Made by a program: the position numbers and the translations under genes. A stretch of 64,000 nucleotides of DNA from JAXLVB01 sp046329195 (GTDB lineage: Bacteria; Bacteroidota; Bacteroidia; Cytophagales; Spirosomataceae), in the NCBI GenBank assembly GCA_046329195.1, contig JAXLVB010000003.1, forward strand, positions 186,001 to 250,000, written 5' to 3'. Under the pieces are notes generated by a model. That model did not search any database and had not been told where the DNA came from. It worked only from the letters and a program-made list of their open reading frames with translations. Every line of letters begins with the position of its first letter. The stretch's first letter is position 1. This document shows, one piece after another, positions 11,301 through 19,425 of the stretch.

Positions 11301-13688
11301 AATACCGCCGACCCCGATGGAGCAGATAACCTACTTGGTACGGCCGACGATGGCCTACGCCTGAGTGTCTGTTCACCCGCTATCAATACTGGTGTTAGCT
11401 CAGCCACAGTTGGCGCAATTGTATTAAATGCACTAAGTACGGATGTAGTAGGCAATGCTCGCCCGTATGTAGGCACAGCCAGTATTGCCGACATGGGAGC
11501 TTATGAGTACCAAGGAGATCCTATTGCACAACCTACAGCCACAGCCAGCACGACCACAGCGGTCATTTGCGCAGGCGGCACCATCAACCTCAGTGCCAGT
11601 GGTGGAGATACCTATTCTTGGAACGGCCCAAGCGGTAGTAATTTTAGTAGTACCGATCAAAACCCCAGCTTTACGGGTAGTAGTACTTCGTATTCGGGGC
11701 TTTATACCGTAGTGGTCAGTAATACAGGCTGTACTGCTACCGCCACAGCTACGGTGAGCGTACAGGTGAAGGCTAATCCAACACTGAATGTCACTCCCCC
11801 AGCCTCGCAATGTGGCGGCAGCATTAACCTCAGCACCGCATTTAGTTCTGATGGCAGCCTGAGTTATTTTACCGATAATGGGTTTAGTAGCAGTGCCGCC
11901 AATCCCGTCAGTAGTAGTGGACCTTATTATGCCAAAGCAATGGGGACAAACAGTTGCTCCGCTACGGCTTCGGTCTCTATCACCATCAATACCAGTGCTA
12001 CTATCTCAGCCATTCCACCAGCTGCCCAGTGTGGCGGCACTATCAACCTCAGCACGGCCTTTAACACCAATGGTACACTGAGTTACTTTACCGATAGTGG
12101 CTTCACTAGCACTTCGGCCAATCCTGTCAGTAGTTCGGGGAGGTATTATGCCAAAGCTTCCGTAGGAACCTGTACCAACTCGGCTTCGGTATCAATTACT
12201 ATCCATCCGCTGCCTGATGTTAGTATCAATCCTCCTACGGCCACCCTCTGTACGGGGCAATCGCTCACGCTCAGCACTAATGCAGGCGGGTCTGTGTACA
12301 ATTGGGCTAAAAGTGGCGGTACATTTAGCACTACCACCAACCAAGCAACCTTCAGTAGTAACGTAGCGGGGGGATTTAGTATTAGCGTAACGGTAAGCAA
12401 CAACTTTAGTTGTAGTGTCAGTGCAAGCGCCAGCGTGACGGTCATCACCCTGCCGACAGCGCAAATCAATCCGTCCAGCACGCAAAACATCTGCCAAGGC
12501 GCAACACTCAATTTAATGGCTAGCGGTGGCAGTCTCTTCTCTTGGAACGGACCAAGTAATTTTAGTAGTACCAATGCCACCATCAGTTTGAATACCAGCA
12601 GTAGTACTTACAGCGGCGTTTACAAAGTAACAGTCGGAACAGGTGTTTGCACCGCTACAGCAAGTGTTAGTGTCAGCATCCAGCAAGCTACGCTCAGTAT
12701 CTCGCCCAACCCTCTCAACGTATGCCTCGGCCAAACCATCAACTTGAGTGCTAATGCTTCCCCTGCTGCCTCCGCCTTCTCTTGGAAAGGGCCTGGCAAC
12801 TTTAGCTCTACTACTCAAAGTATCTCTACCTACGCTACTACTACGGCCAATCTAGGTATCTACTCCGTCTCGGCTACCATTGGTTCTTGTGTGGTCACTA
12901 GCACGGCTGAGGTTAAGTCGGGGGCTGTCTTGCAAGCAGGGGTGGTCGGCTTGCCTTGTGTGGGTGGCACTATCCAGTTTACGGCTTCCGGGATGACTTC
13001 TTACACCTGGTCTCGGCCTACCAATAACTTCAACTCTACCCTCCAGAATCCGGTTATCCCCAGCTCTACCATGAATGATGCGGGGGTCTATTTCCTCTCG
13101 GCTCGCTCGGGCTCTTGTGTAGCATCGGCCTTAGTGCCTGTGATGTTGTCGGGTACAGGCATTAATCCTTCTTTCTCGGTAAATCCTTCTACTATTGCCG
13201 CTGGGGCTACTGTGGCCCTCAGTGCTGCTTCGGCTTCGGGAGTGTATTCGTGGAGTGGGCCAAGCGGTTTTTCGGGGAATACTCGTACCAAAAGCATCAG
13301 CAATTTCCAAGTGGCTAACAATGGCGTTTATCGCCTCACGCTGACGGTAGGGACCTGTACGGGCTATTCCGAAAAAACCATTTCCATCAACAGTGCTACT
13401 CGCTTGGCGGCGGCTGAAACCGAGCCAATGGAGATGGAAATCAATGCCTATCCCAACCCTGTGACCCATACACTCACGGTGGAGGTGAGGCTGAAAGAAC
13501 CTTCGGTTTTGCAGTTGAATTTGGTTAATTCGGTGGGCAAACCCAGTGGGGCTTGGCAACTCAATGAAGTAACTACGTTCCATAAAACTGAACTCAATCT
13601 GGCTGATTTACAAGGCGGTGTCTATCTGCTGCAAGCGCAGGCGGGGAAACAGAAAGTCGTCAAACGGGTAGTTAAGATTCAGTATTGA
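8325..13688 (+). CDS. T9SS surface protein with glycine-rich beta-helix head
   Basis: The ATG at 8325 starts a good signal peptide (MKTWLLFFTFSSLAFHAIA); the frame runs 45 codons further upstream to a TTG, but that extension is polar and unlikely. Length 1,787 residues. The head has a beta-helix interrupted by an almost pure Gly/Asn/Ser stretch at about 194-387 (GGGGG runs), similar in style to PE_PGRS-like or planctomycete surface proteins. A second beta-helix (about 624-1060) opens TRLYVDASKTAG and ends MGAYEYQGD. Ig-like modules (about 1070-1688) and a T9SS type A sorting domain follow. Several modules are close copies of those in the preceding gene. No catalytic motif is visible; a structural or adhesive role is inferred. 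The 268 bp before it hold the upstream hairpin and no exact TAnnTTTG box. Confidence 0.88.
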   Translation: MKTWLLFFTFSSLAFHAIAKEFPRVIKKPAIPPPQTIILSINPATNPSGAAAELITAITTANADPDATTIELQCGTYSYSTANNWEYGPNALPPITSDITIEGKGAVLTSTATVRLRFFYVSGGLSGLTAGKLTLRDLTLQNGKQKGGDSYWGGGGAGMGGAIFNQGDLTLERVTLANNSATGGNTTLSVLATNIANGGGMGEDSKDNSGGGFGGTPVGTGGSGGSSAAGTVNGGGGGGFLAGSSGQAGASGGAGGGLGLLGGNGGNSTGNGGNGTGGKGGDGGGGGTWVFTATANGNGGNYGYGGSSGMVSGSNGGGGGIGGGGGSGGGNGGGGGFGGGGGLGNDGGLGHGDGGFGGGGSGGSGLGGFGGGNGIAIGGGGAGLGGAVFNHRGTLILINCTLTANNAAGGRGGDVNFSLGGGNGGSGFGGAIFNLNGAVSLTSTTLAANTVTPGPGGQGPSVGYSGANGQADGGALYNLSYGNKIEDGTASMATVTISNSILATTSGGTNDLVNNRINGTNTNTATITFSNNNLVMAKSSIGGATEVGSPSLTANPNLGTLSVLSNCNASTCKPAVLPLLVGSPAINAAAGTSPATDQTGTSRPRGDASDLGSFELCCLTTPPTRLYVDASKTAGANTGLTWEDAFTTLQAALNYECNANLTEIWVAKGTYYPDEGGTFADNDRNAAFVMKSGVSIYGGFVGNEASDYDLSLRNFVTNETILSGDIDQNDGANFANNGGNAYHVIYNYNNQLHNNTVLDGFTVKAGNANGGDLGGVGGGMYNYGSSPTVSNCWFTGNTAIFIGGGLSAYYNADRFFLTPRDNIKVSKCTFSNNTASGTTGYGGGMYTFQNQAIIENTTFSQNSSAAYGGGLYASDCGTGVILSNVVFSENTANTLGGAIASTGSNVTVINGTFSNNSVSNPVNAATAGGGIFHSDDLAGIRLRLLNCILWGNTSAGNINSLGGSSIFATNCDVQGISRFGWVNCIDQNPLFINTADPDGADNLLGTADDGLRLSVCSPAINTGVSSATVGAIVLNALSTDVVGNARPYVGTASIADMGAYEYQGDPIAQPTATASTTTAVICAGGTINLSASGGDTYSWNGPSGSNFSSTDQNPSFTGSSTSYSGLYTVVVSNTGCTATATATVSVQVKANPTLNVTPPASQCGGSINLSTAFSSDGSLSYFTDNGFSSSAANPVSSSGPYYAKAMGTNSCSATASVSITINTSATISAIPPAAQCGGTINLSTAFNTNGTLSYFTDSGFTSTSANPVSSSGRYYAKASVGTCTNSASVSITIHPLPDVSINPPTATLCTGQSLTLSTNAGGSVYNWAKSGGTFSTTTNQATFSSNVAGGFSISVTVSNNFSCSVSASASVTVITLPTAQINPSSTQNICQGATLNLMASGGSLFSWNGPSNFSSTNATISLNTSSSTYSGVYKVTVGTGVCTATASVSVSIQQATLSISPNPLNVCLGQTINLSANASPAASAFSWKGPGNFSSTTQSISTYATTTANLGIYSVSATIGSCVVTSTAEVKSGAVLQAGVVGLPCVGGTIQFTASGMTSYTWSRPTNNFNSTLQNPVIPSSTMNDAGVYFLSARSGSCVASALVPVMLSGTGINPSFSVNPSTIAAGATVALSAASASGVYSWSGPSGFSGNTRTKSISNFQVANNGVYRLTLTVGTCTGYSEKTISINSATRLAAAETEPMEMEINAYPNPVTHTLTVEVRLKEPSVLQLNLVNSVGKPSGAWQLNEVTTFHKTELNLADLQGGVYLLQAQAGKQKVVKRVVKIQY

Positions 13689-13695
13689 GATTTTG

Positions 13696-13750
13696 AGGGG
13701 TGTCTGCTATTCATCCAGTAGGTGGCAGACACCCCTTTATTTGGAGATTT
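13696..13750 (+). terminator. Intrinsic terminator
   Basis: A perfect 12-bp stem, AGGGGTGTCTGC with GCAGACACCCCT, followed by TTATTT, directly after the TGA at 13688. Confidence 0.75.
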
Positions 13751-13829
13751 TTATTCACCACACTTTTACCTTTTGATAAAAAACGACTCATTCCACTCTT
13801 GTTGATTAGTTTTTTTTCCTTACAAAGGG

Positions 13830-13837
13830 TATTTTTG
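13830..13837 (+). promoter_or_regulatory. -7 promoter box TATTTTTG
   Basis: An exact match to the Bacteroidota TAnnTTTG box, 35 bp before the ATG at 13873. The TTG expected about 19 bp upstream is not clear (nearest at 13802-13804), so the promoter may be weak or activator-dependent. Confidence 0.45.
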
Positions 13838-13872
13838 AAACAACCTATATTTTACTCTGTAAACAATTTATT

Positions 13873-16800
13873 ATGAAACACTCTTTTACTCCTAAGTGCC
13901 TTATAATCATCCTGTTGACGTTGATTACCTTAAAGGCTTCTGCCCAGCTTAGTGATCAGGCAAAGCAGCAGATTCAGTCCTTGATGGATGAAAAGGCTGC
14001 CCGAACTCCTGCTCAACAGAAGATTAGCTCCCAGTTGCTGTATGGAATGCGCATGGCGCAAGGCCAATCCATTACTCCGTTGGTGAAAACTCTTGAAACT
14101 ACTATTAAGCAGAATACTGATGGTAAAGTGAAAGTGGTTATCAGAGCCACTATTCAACCCAAATTGCTAACTGAGCTACGAACCTTGGGGGTTGAAATCT
14201 TGTCGTATTCTGAACGATTCAAAACCATTGTGGCCAACATCACCTTGGGCAGTTTGGAGCAAATTGCTAATTATACCGATGTGAAGGCCATTGAAGAATG
14301 GGTAGGCCCCATGAACAACAGCCCCAATAATCATAACATAACGCAAGATAGGTTGAGTCCGTTGCGGTTAGCCAACGGGCAACAGCGAACTCTCATGGCA
14401 GATGCTATGAAGTTTATGGAGGTGACTACCCGAGGTGCAACCGTCCGAAAACAACTTCAGCAAGCCATGAAAAAATGGGAGGCTGCCCCGATGGCTCCCG
14501 TGATGGGGAGTGTTACGTCTGAAGGAGATGCTACCCATAAAGCTAATCTGGCTCGGACTAATTTTGGGATAGATGGCACTGGCATCAAAATTGGCGTATT
14601 ATCCGACAGCTACAATGCCGCAGCTGCTGCTGCCGATGTGCTGGCAGGAGAGCTACCAGGGGTAGGCAATCCAAATGGTTATACCACCCCTGTTACGGTT
14701 TTATCAGACATTTCGGGTACGGACGAAGGCCGGGCCATGCTCCACATCATCCATGATTTGGTACCAGGTGCTCAGTTGTATTTTGCAACGGCTTTCAATG
14801 GTGATGCCGATTTTGCCCAACAGATTTTGGACTTACGAGCCGCTGGTTGTGACATTATTGTAGATGATGTATCCTATTTTAATGAATCGCCTTTTCAAGA
14901 CGGCGTTATTGCCCAAGCCGTGAATACCGTCACGGCAGACGGTGCCCTGTATTTTTCGTCTGCTGGAAACTCAGGAAACAAAAATGATGGTACTTCTGGC
15001 ACTTGGGAGGGCGATTTTTTGAATGGAGGTACAACGTCTGTGATCACGAATGCTGGCACTTTGCATAATTTTGGAGATGCTACCACTCCTGTTCTATTCA
15101 ATACCGTTGCGTCAGGAGGAGGTTCTAGGCATATTGATTTTTTTTGGTCAGACCCTTGGGGTGCTTCCAGCAATGATTATGATGTGTTTATCGTAAATAG
15201 TGCAGAAACTACCGTCTTACGATCTGCAACCAATCTTCAAAATGGCAGCCAAAATCCGTATGAGTTCATCGGTACGCTCAATGTGGGTGAAAAAATTTAT
15301 ATTCTCAAAAAAACAGATGCTCAAGTACGAGCCTTGCATTTAGGAACAGGTAGGGGGCGTTTGACCATTAGTACTGACGGACGAACTCGTGGGCATAATG
15401 CTGCAAGAGATGGATACTCCGTAGCGGCTACACCGGCTGTTTTGCCAGGGCCGTATCCTAATCCATTTAGTAGCAGTAATTCAGTTGAAACCTTTAGCTC
15501 AGATGGTCGGCGGCGTATGTTTTACTACGCCAATGGCACTCCCATTACCCCTGACAATCTACTGTTTGGTACCAATGGTGGCGAAGTATTGCAAAAACCT
15601 GACATCACAGCTGCCGATGGCGTCATGACGGGTGTCCCAGGATTTAAGCCTTTTTATGGCACCTCGGCAGCGGCGCCCCATGCAGCAGCTATTGCAGGCT
15701 TAATTAAGTCAAAATTTCCTACCATTACGCCCACCCAAATGCGTAGTATCCTTACCAGTTCTGCTATTGACATCGAAGATCCTGGCACTGATCGTGACGC
15801 AGGGGCAGGGATTATTATGGCTTACGAAGCGATTCAAAAGTTCTTGACGGATAACAACTGCCCCACCATTACTGTAGTACCACCTGCCACTACCACGGCA
15901 GCACTTAACCAGCCTTTTAGTGTTAGCTTCTCGCAATCGGGTGGTACTGGCAACATTACCTATAAGACCTTTAGTACACTACCTTCCGGTCTAAGCCTTT
16001 CGTCAGCAGGAGTCTTGAGTGGTACTCCTACCCAAATTGGCACTTACACCATCACTGTAGTAACCAGCCAAGAAAACGGTTGTAGCGGAAATACTACTTA
16101 TACACTGACTGTGCAAGCGGTTATCATCAACGCCAGTTCTCCGGTTGTAGTAACTGCCGAGAACGCTATCCCTGCTAACAATGCCCCAGACCCTGACGAA
16201 ACTATTACTGTAAACCTACCCTTGATTAATGTGGGTAATATCAACACTACTAATTTGGTAGCAACCTTGCAGGCTACGGCCAATGTTACCAATCCCAGTG
16301 GGCCACAAACGTATGGGGTAGTTACTAGTGGTGGTAGTCCCTCGGTGACTATGCCTTTTAGCTTCACCGCTTTGGGTAATTGTGGTGATAAAGTTACCCT
16401 CACGCTTTCGCTCCAAGATGGGGCACTCAATTTGGGTACTATTTCGTATGAATTATGGTTAGGAGGTGTACCAAGCACTCCCCAAACTTATGCCAATACT
16501 ACTGCCATAACGATATCTCCCGTTGGGGCGGCCTCACCTTATCCTTCTCCTATCACAATCTCTGGTATTAGTGGCTTGATTGATAAGGTGACCGTTACCT
16601 TAAAAAACCTCAGTCATACCTATCCCGAAGACTTGGATATACTGCTTGTGGGACCCAATGGTGAAAAAATGATTATTATGTCGGATGTAGGAGGAGGTCC
16701 TAATTTCTCGAACACCACCATTACCTTAGACGATGCCGCCGCCGCATCGCTCCCAACAGGTAGTGTTACGATTGCATCAGGTACGTATAAACCCACCGAT

Positions 16801-18645
16801 TACTCATCGCCTGCTAGTGGTCGTTTGGGAGGTGAAACTTATAACTCCCCCGCCCCTACGGGTCCCTATTCGAGTCCTGCCCCATTAGGAACGGCTACCT
16901 TTGCCTCAGTGTTTCAAAACAATAGCCCCAATGGCACTTGGAAGCTGTACATCATGGATGATACTGACGGTGATGGTGGCTCGATGGCTGATGGTTGGGA
17001 GCTTACCATTACCTATAAACCTCAAGTTTGTAGTAGTATCCCTACCTTGGTGGCAGGTACAGTTACAGGCAGTATCGGGGCTTGCTTTGGCTCGGCTTCG
17101 GCTTCGCCTAGCATCCAACAGTTTACGGTTTCGGGTACTACGCTTACCGCCAGCGTGACCATTACCCCACCTCCTAATTTTGAAATTTCCCAAAGCGCTG
17201 GCAGTGGCTTTGGTACTACTCCTATCGTCCTTACCCCAAGCAGTAATACACTTGGGAACACTACTATCTACGTCCGGTCAGCGGCTTCTGCTCCAGCTGG
17301 GCCTATCAGCGGCCAAGTTACCATTAGTTCTACAGGGGCTACTTCTAAGCAAGTGAGTGTTTCGGGTACGATTGAGGCTCCGCCTACTGTTAGCATTAGC
17401 CCTAACCCTGCTTTTGCTTGTATCGGGCAAACGGTTATGCTTAGTGCTACGGCGGGCCTGAGTGCTTACTCGTGGGGTAAATCAGGCGGCAGCTTCAGTA
17501 GTGCCACCAACCAAGCCCAAGTTAGTGTGTCGGGTAGCAGTGCTAGTAGCTATACCTTTACCGTTTCGGTTACTTCTACCAGTACCAACTCTTGTACCAA
17601 TACAGCCACCAGTTCGCTGTCGGTCAATGCCTTGCCTTCGGCCAACATCAATGCTTCTTCTACACTTTGTACTGGTGCTCCCCTCTCCCTAACGGGCACA
17701 CAAGGTAGTTTCTACAGTTGGGCCAGTAGTGGTGGTACTTTCAGCAGTACAAGCAGCAGCCCTACTACCTGGACGACCAGCGTGTCGGGAGTTTATACCA
17801 TCACCCTCACCACTGGCGACGGCACTTGTACCGCCAGTACTCAAACCTCGGTGACCGTTTCGGGACCTAACAACCCGCAAGTGACGCCTGTTACACCGCT
17901 TTGTGCTGGTTCTACCCTCCAGCTTTCGGCCTCGGGTGGTACCTCTTACACTTGGGCGGGGCCAGGTTTCAGTTCTAACCAACAAAACCCAACTAGAGCT
18001 AGCATCACCACGGCCATGAGTGGCGTCTATTCCGTTACTATTGCCGCACCGCCTTCTACTTGTTCGACTACTCTGACGGTCTCTGTTCAAGTCACTCCAG
18101 CAGTGTCTTCTCTTCAAAAGGGTAGCAATTCACCAGTCTGTCAAGGTAATACCCTTCAACTCTCGGCGAGTGGCGGGCTTTTCTACTCGTGGAAAGCCCC
18201 TGACGGCTTCTCCTCTACTGAACAGAATCCTACTCGACCTTCGGCTTCGGCTGCTATGAGTGGGCTCTATTCCGTCACGGTGGGGAATGGGGGTACTTGT
18301 ACCGTTTCGGCCACCCTTTCGGTCTCTGTGCAAGCCGCTGCCTTGAGTGTGAACCCCAGCCCCCTCAATGTCTGTATTGGCCAAACCATCAATCTATCGG
18401 CCAATGCCTCCCCCGCTGCCTCTGCCTTCTCTTGGAAAGGCCTGGCAACTTTAGCTCTACCACCCAGAATATTTCTACGTATGCCACCACTACCGCCAAC
18501 CTCGGGATTTACTCCGTCTCGGCTACCATTGGTTCGTGTACCGTCTCGGCTTCCTCAGAGGTCAAGTCAGGGGCAGTCTTGCAGGCAGGTGTCGTGGGCA
18601 TACCTTGCCTCGGCGGTACCATCCAATTTACCGCCTCGGGTATGA
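13873..18645 (+). CDS. S8/S53-like serine protease with P-domain, frameshifted before its T9SS tail
   Basis: Signal peptide 1-24 (MKHSFTPKCLIIILLTLI). The peptidase domain spans about 230-630: Asp245 in IGVLSDS, oxyanion Asn366 in SSAGNSG, and nucleophile Ser598 in GTSAAAPHAAA. The canonical HGTHVAG histidine motif is missing; its place is taken by DEGRAMLHIIHD, with Glu285 where His is expected, as in S53-like members of this clan. A He_PIG-type Ig domain (about 650-755), a proprotein convertase P-domain (about 872-1047) and Ig-like modules follow. A missing G at about 18436-18440 (AAAGG where other copies have AAAGGG or AAAGGA) shifts the frame; the last ~65 residues are out of frame and the sorting domain is lost. 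With the frame restored the protein would be 1,821 residues. As it reads, export to the periplasm should work but T9SS surface sorting should not. Confidence 0.85.
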   Translation: MKHSFTPKCLIIILLTLITLKASAQLSDQAKQQIQSLMDEKAARTPAQQKISSQLLYGMRMAQGQSITPLVKTLETTIKQNTDGKVKVVIRATIQPKLLTELRTLGVEILSYSERFKTIVANITLGSLEQIANYTDVKAIEEWVGPMNNSPNNHNITQDRLSPLRLANGQQRTLMADAMKFMEVTTRGATVRKQLQQAMKKWEAAPMAPVMGSVTSEGDATHKANLARTNFGIDGTGIKIGVLSDSYNAAAAAADVLAGELPGVGNPNGYTTPVTVLSDISGTDEGRAMLHIIHDLVPGAQLYFATAFNGDADFAQQILDLRAAGCDIIVDDVSYFNESPFQDGVIAQAVNTVTADGALYFSSAGNSGNKNDGTSGTWEGDFLNGGTTSVITNAGTLHNFGDATTPVLFNTVASGGGSRHIDFFWSDPWGASSNDYDVFIVNSAETTVLRSATNLQNGSQNPYEFIGTLNVGEKIYILKKTDAQVRALHLGTGRGRLTISTDGRTRGHNAARDGYSVAATPAVLPGPYPNPFSSSNSVETFSSDGRRRMFYYANGTPITPDNLLFGTNGGEVLQKPDITAADGVMTGVPGFKPFYGTSAAAPHAAAIAGLIKSKFPTITPTQMRSILTSSAIDIEDPGTDRDAGAGIIMAYEAIQKFLTDNNCPTITVVPPATTTAALNQPFSVSFSQSGGTGNITYKTFSTLPSGLSLSSAGVLSGTPTQIGTYTITVVTSQENGCSGNTTYTLTVQAVIINASSPVVVTAENAIPANNAPDPDETITVNLPLINVGNINTTNLVATLQATANVTNPSGPQTYGVVTSGGSPSVTMPFSFTALGNCGDKVTLTLSLQDGALNLGTISYELWLGGVPSTPQTYANTTAITISPVGAASPYPSPITISGISGLIDKVTVTLKNLSHTYPEDLDILLVGPNGEKMIIMSDVGGGPNFSNTTITLDDAAAASLPTGSVTIASGTYKPTDYSSPASGRLGGETYNSPAPTGPYSSPAPLGTATFASVFQNNSPNGTWKLYIMDDTDGDGGSMADGWELTITYKPQVCSSIPTLVAGTVTGSIGACFGSASASPSIQQFTVSGTTLTASVTITPPPNFEISQSAGSGFGTTPIVLTPSSNTLGNTTIYVRSAASAPAGPISGQVTISSTGATSKQVSVSGTIEAPPTVSISPNPAFACIGQTVMLSATAGLSAYSWGKSGGSFSSATNQAQVSVSGSSASSYTFTVSVTSTSTNSCTNTATSSLSVNALPSANINASSTLCTGAPLSLTGTQGSFYSWASSGGTFSSTSSSPTTWTTSVSGVYTITLTTGDGTCTASTQTSVTVSGPNNPQVTPVTPLCAGSTLQLSASGGTSYTWAGPGFSSNQQNPTRASITTAMSGVYSVTIAAPPSTCSTTLTVSVQVTPAVSSLQKGSNSPVCQGNTLQLSASGGLFYSWKAPDGFSSTEQNPTRPSASAAMSGLYSVTVGNGGTCTVSATLSVSVQAAALSVNPSPLNVCIGQTINLSANASPAASAFSWKGLATLALPPRIFLRMPPLPPTSGFTPSRLPLVRVPSRLPQRSSQGQSCRQVSWAYLASAVPSNLPPRV

Positions 18646-19337
18646 CGTCCTATACTTGGTCTAGACCTACCAATAATTTTAACTCTAACCTTCCCAATCC
18701 CGTCATCCCCAGCTCCTCCATGAACGATGCTGGGATTTATTTCCTCACCGCTCGCTCGGGAGCTTGTGTCACTTCTACACTCGTCTCGGTTCTGATTGCT
18801 GGCTCGGGCATTAATCCTTCTTTCTCGGTAAATCCTTCTACTATTGCTGCTGGGGCTACTGTGGCCCTCAGTGCTGCTTCGGCTTCGGGAGTGTATTCGT
18901 GGAGTGGGCCAAGCGGTTTTTCGGGGAATACTCGTACCAAAAGCATCAGCAATTTCCAAGTGGCTAACAATGGTACTTATCGTCTCACGCTGACGGTAGG
19001 GACCTGTACGGGTTATACCGAAAAGAACATCAGCATCAACGCTGCGACTCGCTTGGCGGCGGCTGAAACCGAGCCGATGGAGATGGAAATCAATGCCTAC
19101 CCCAACCCTGTGACCCATACACTCACCGTGGAGGTACGATTGAAAGAGCCTTCGGTTTTGCAGTTGAATTTGGTTAATTCGGTGGGTAAACCCAGTGGGG
19201 CTTGGCAACTCAACGAAGTAAGCACCTTCCACAAAACCGAATTGAATCTGGCTGATTTACAGGGTGGGGTCTATCTGCTGCAAGCGCAGGCAGGCAAGCA
19301 GAAGGTGGTTAAGCGAGTGGTCAAGATTCAGTATTGA
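18440..19337 (+). pseudogene. Detached T9SS tail of the protease gene (-1 frameshift)
   Basis: From the frameshift onward the normal cassette continues in another frame (GNFSSTTQNISTYATTT and onward) and ends with a complete, undamaged sorting domain. It has no start of its own. The lack of decay downstream suggests a recent event, a programmed or reversible shift, or a sequence error. The same one-base loss is present in the gene at 27306. Confidence 0.8.
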
Positions 19338-19353
19338 TAGATCTTTGTTGTTC

Positions 19354-19392
19354 AAAAGTCCTGCTATGAATTGTTCCATAGCAGGACTTTTT
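19354..19392 (+). terminator. Strong intrinsic terminator
   Basis: A perfect 15-bp stem, AAAAGTCCTGCTATG with its complement, an 8-base loop and a T-run, 16 bp after the stop at 19337. It separates the protease gene from the regulator at 19426. Confidence 0.85.
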
Positions 19393-19425
19393 CGATATTT
19401 GGGTGCTTTTAGATAACTCCTTTGT

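Noticed and set aside
13751..13829. Possible RNA gene or small ORF before the protease
   Set aside because: Only A/T-rich sequence without a stable fold or start codon with a sensible product.
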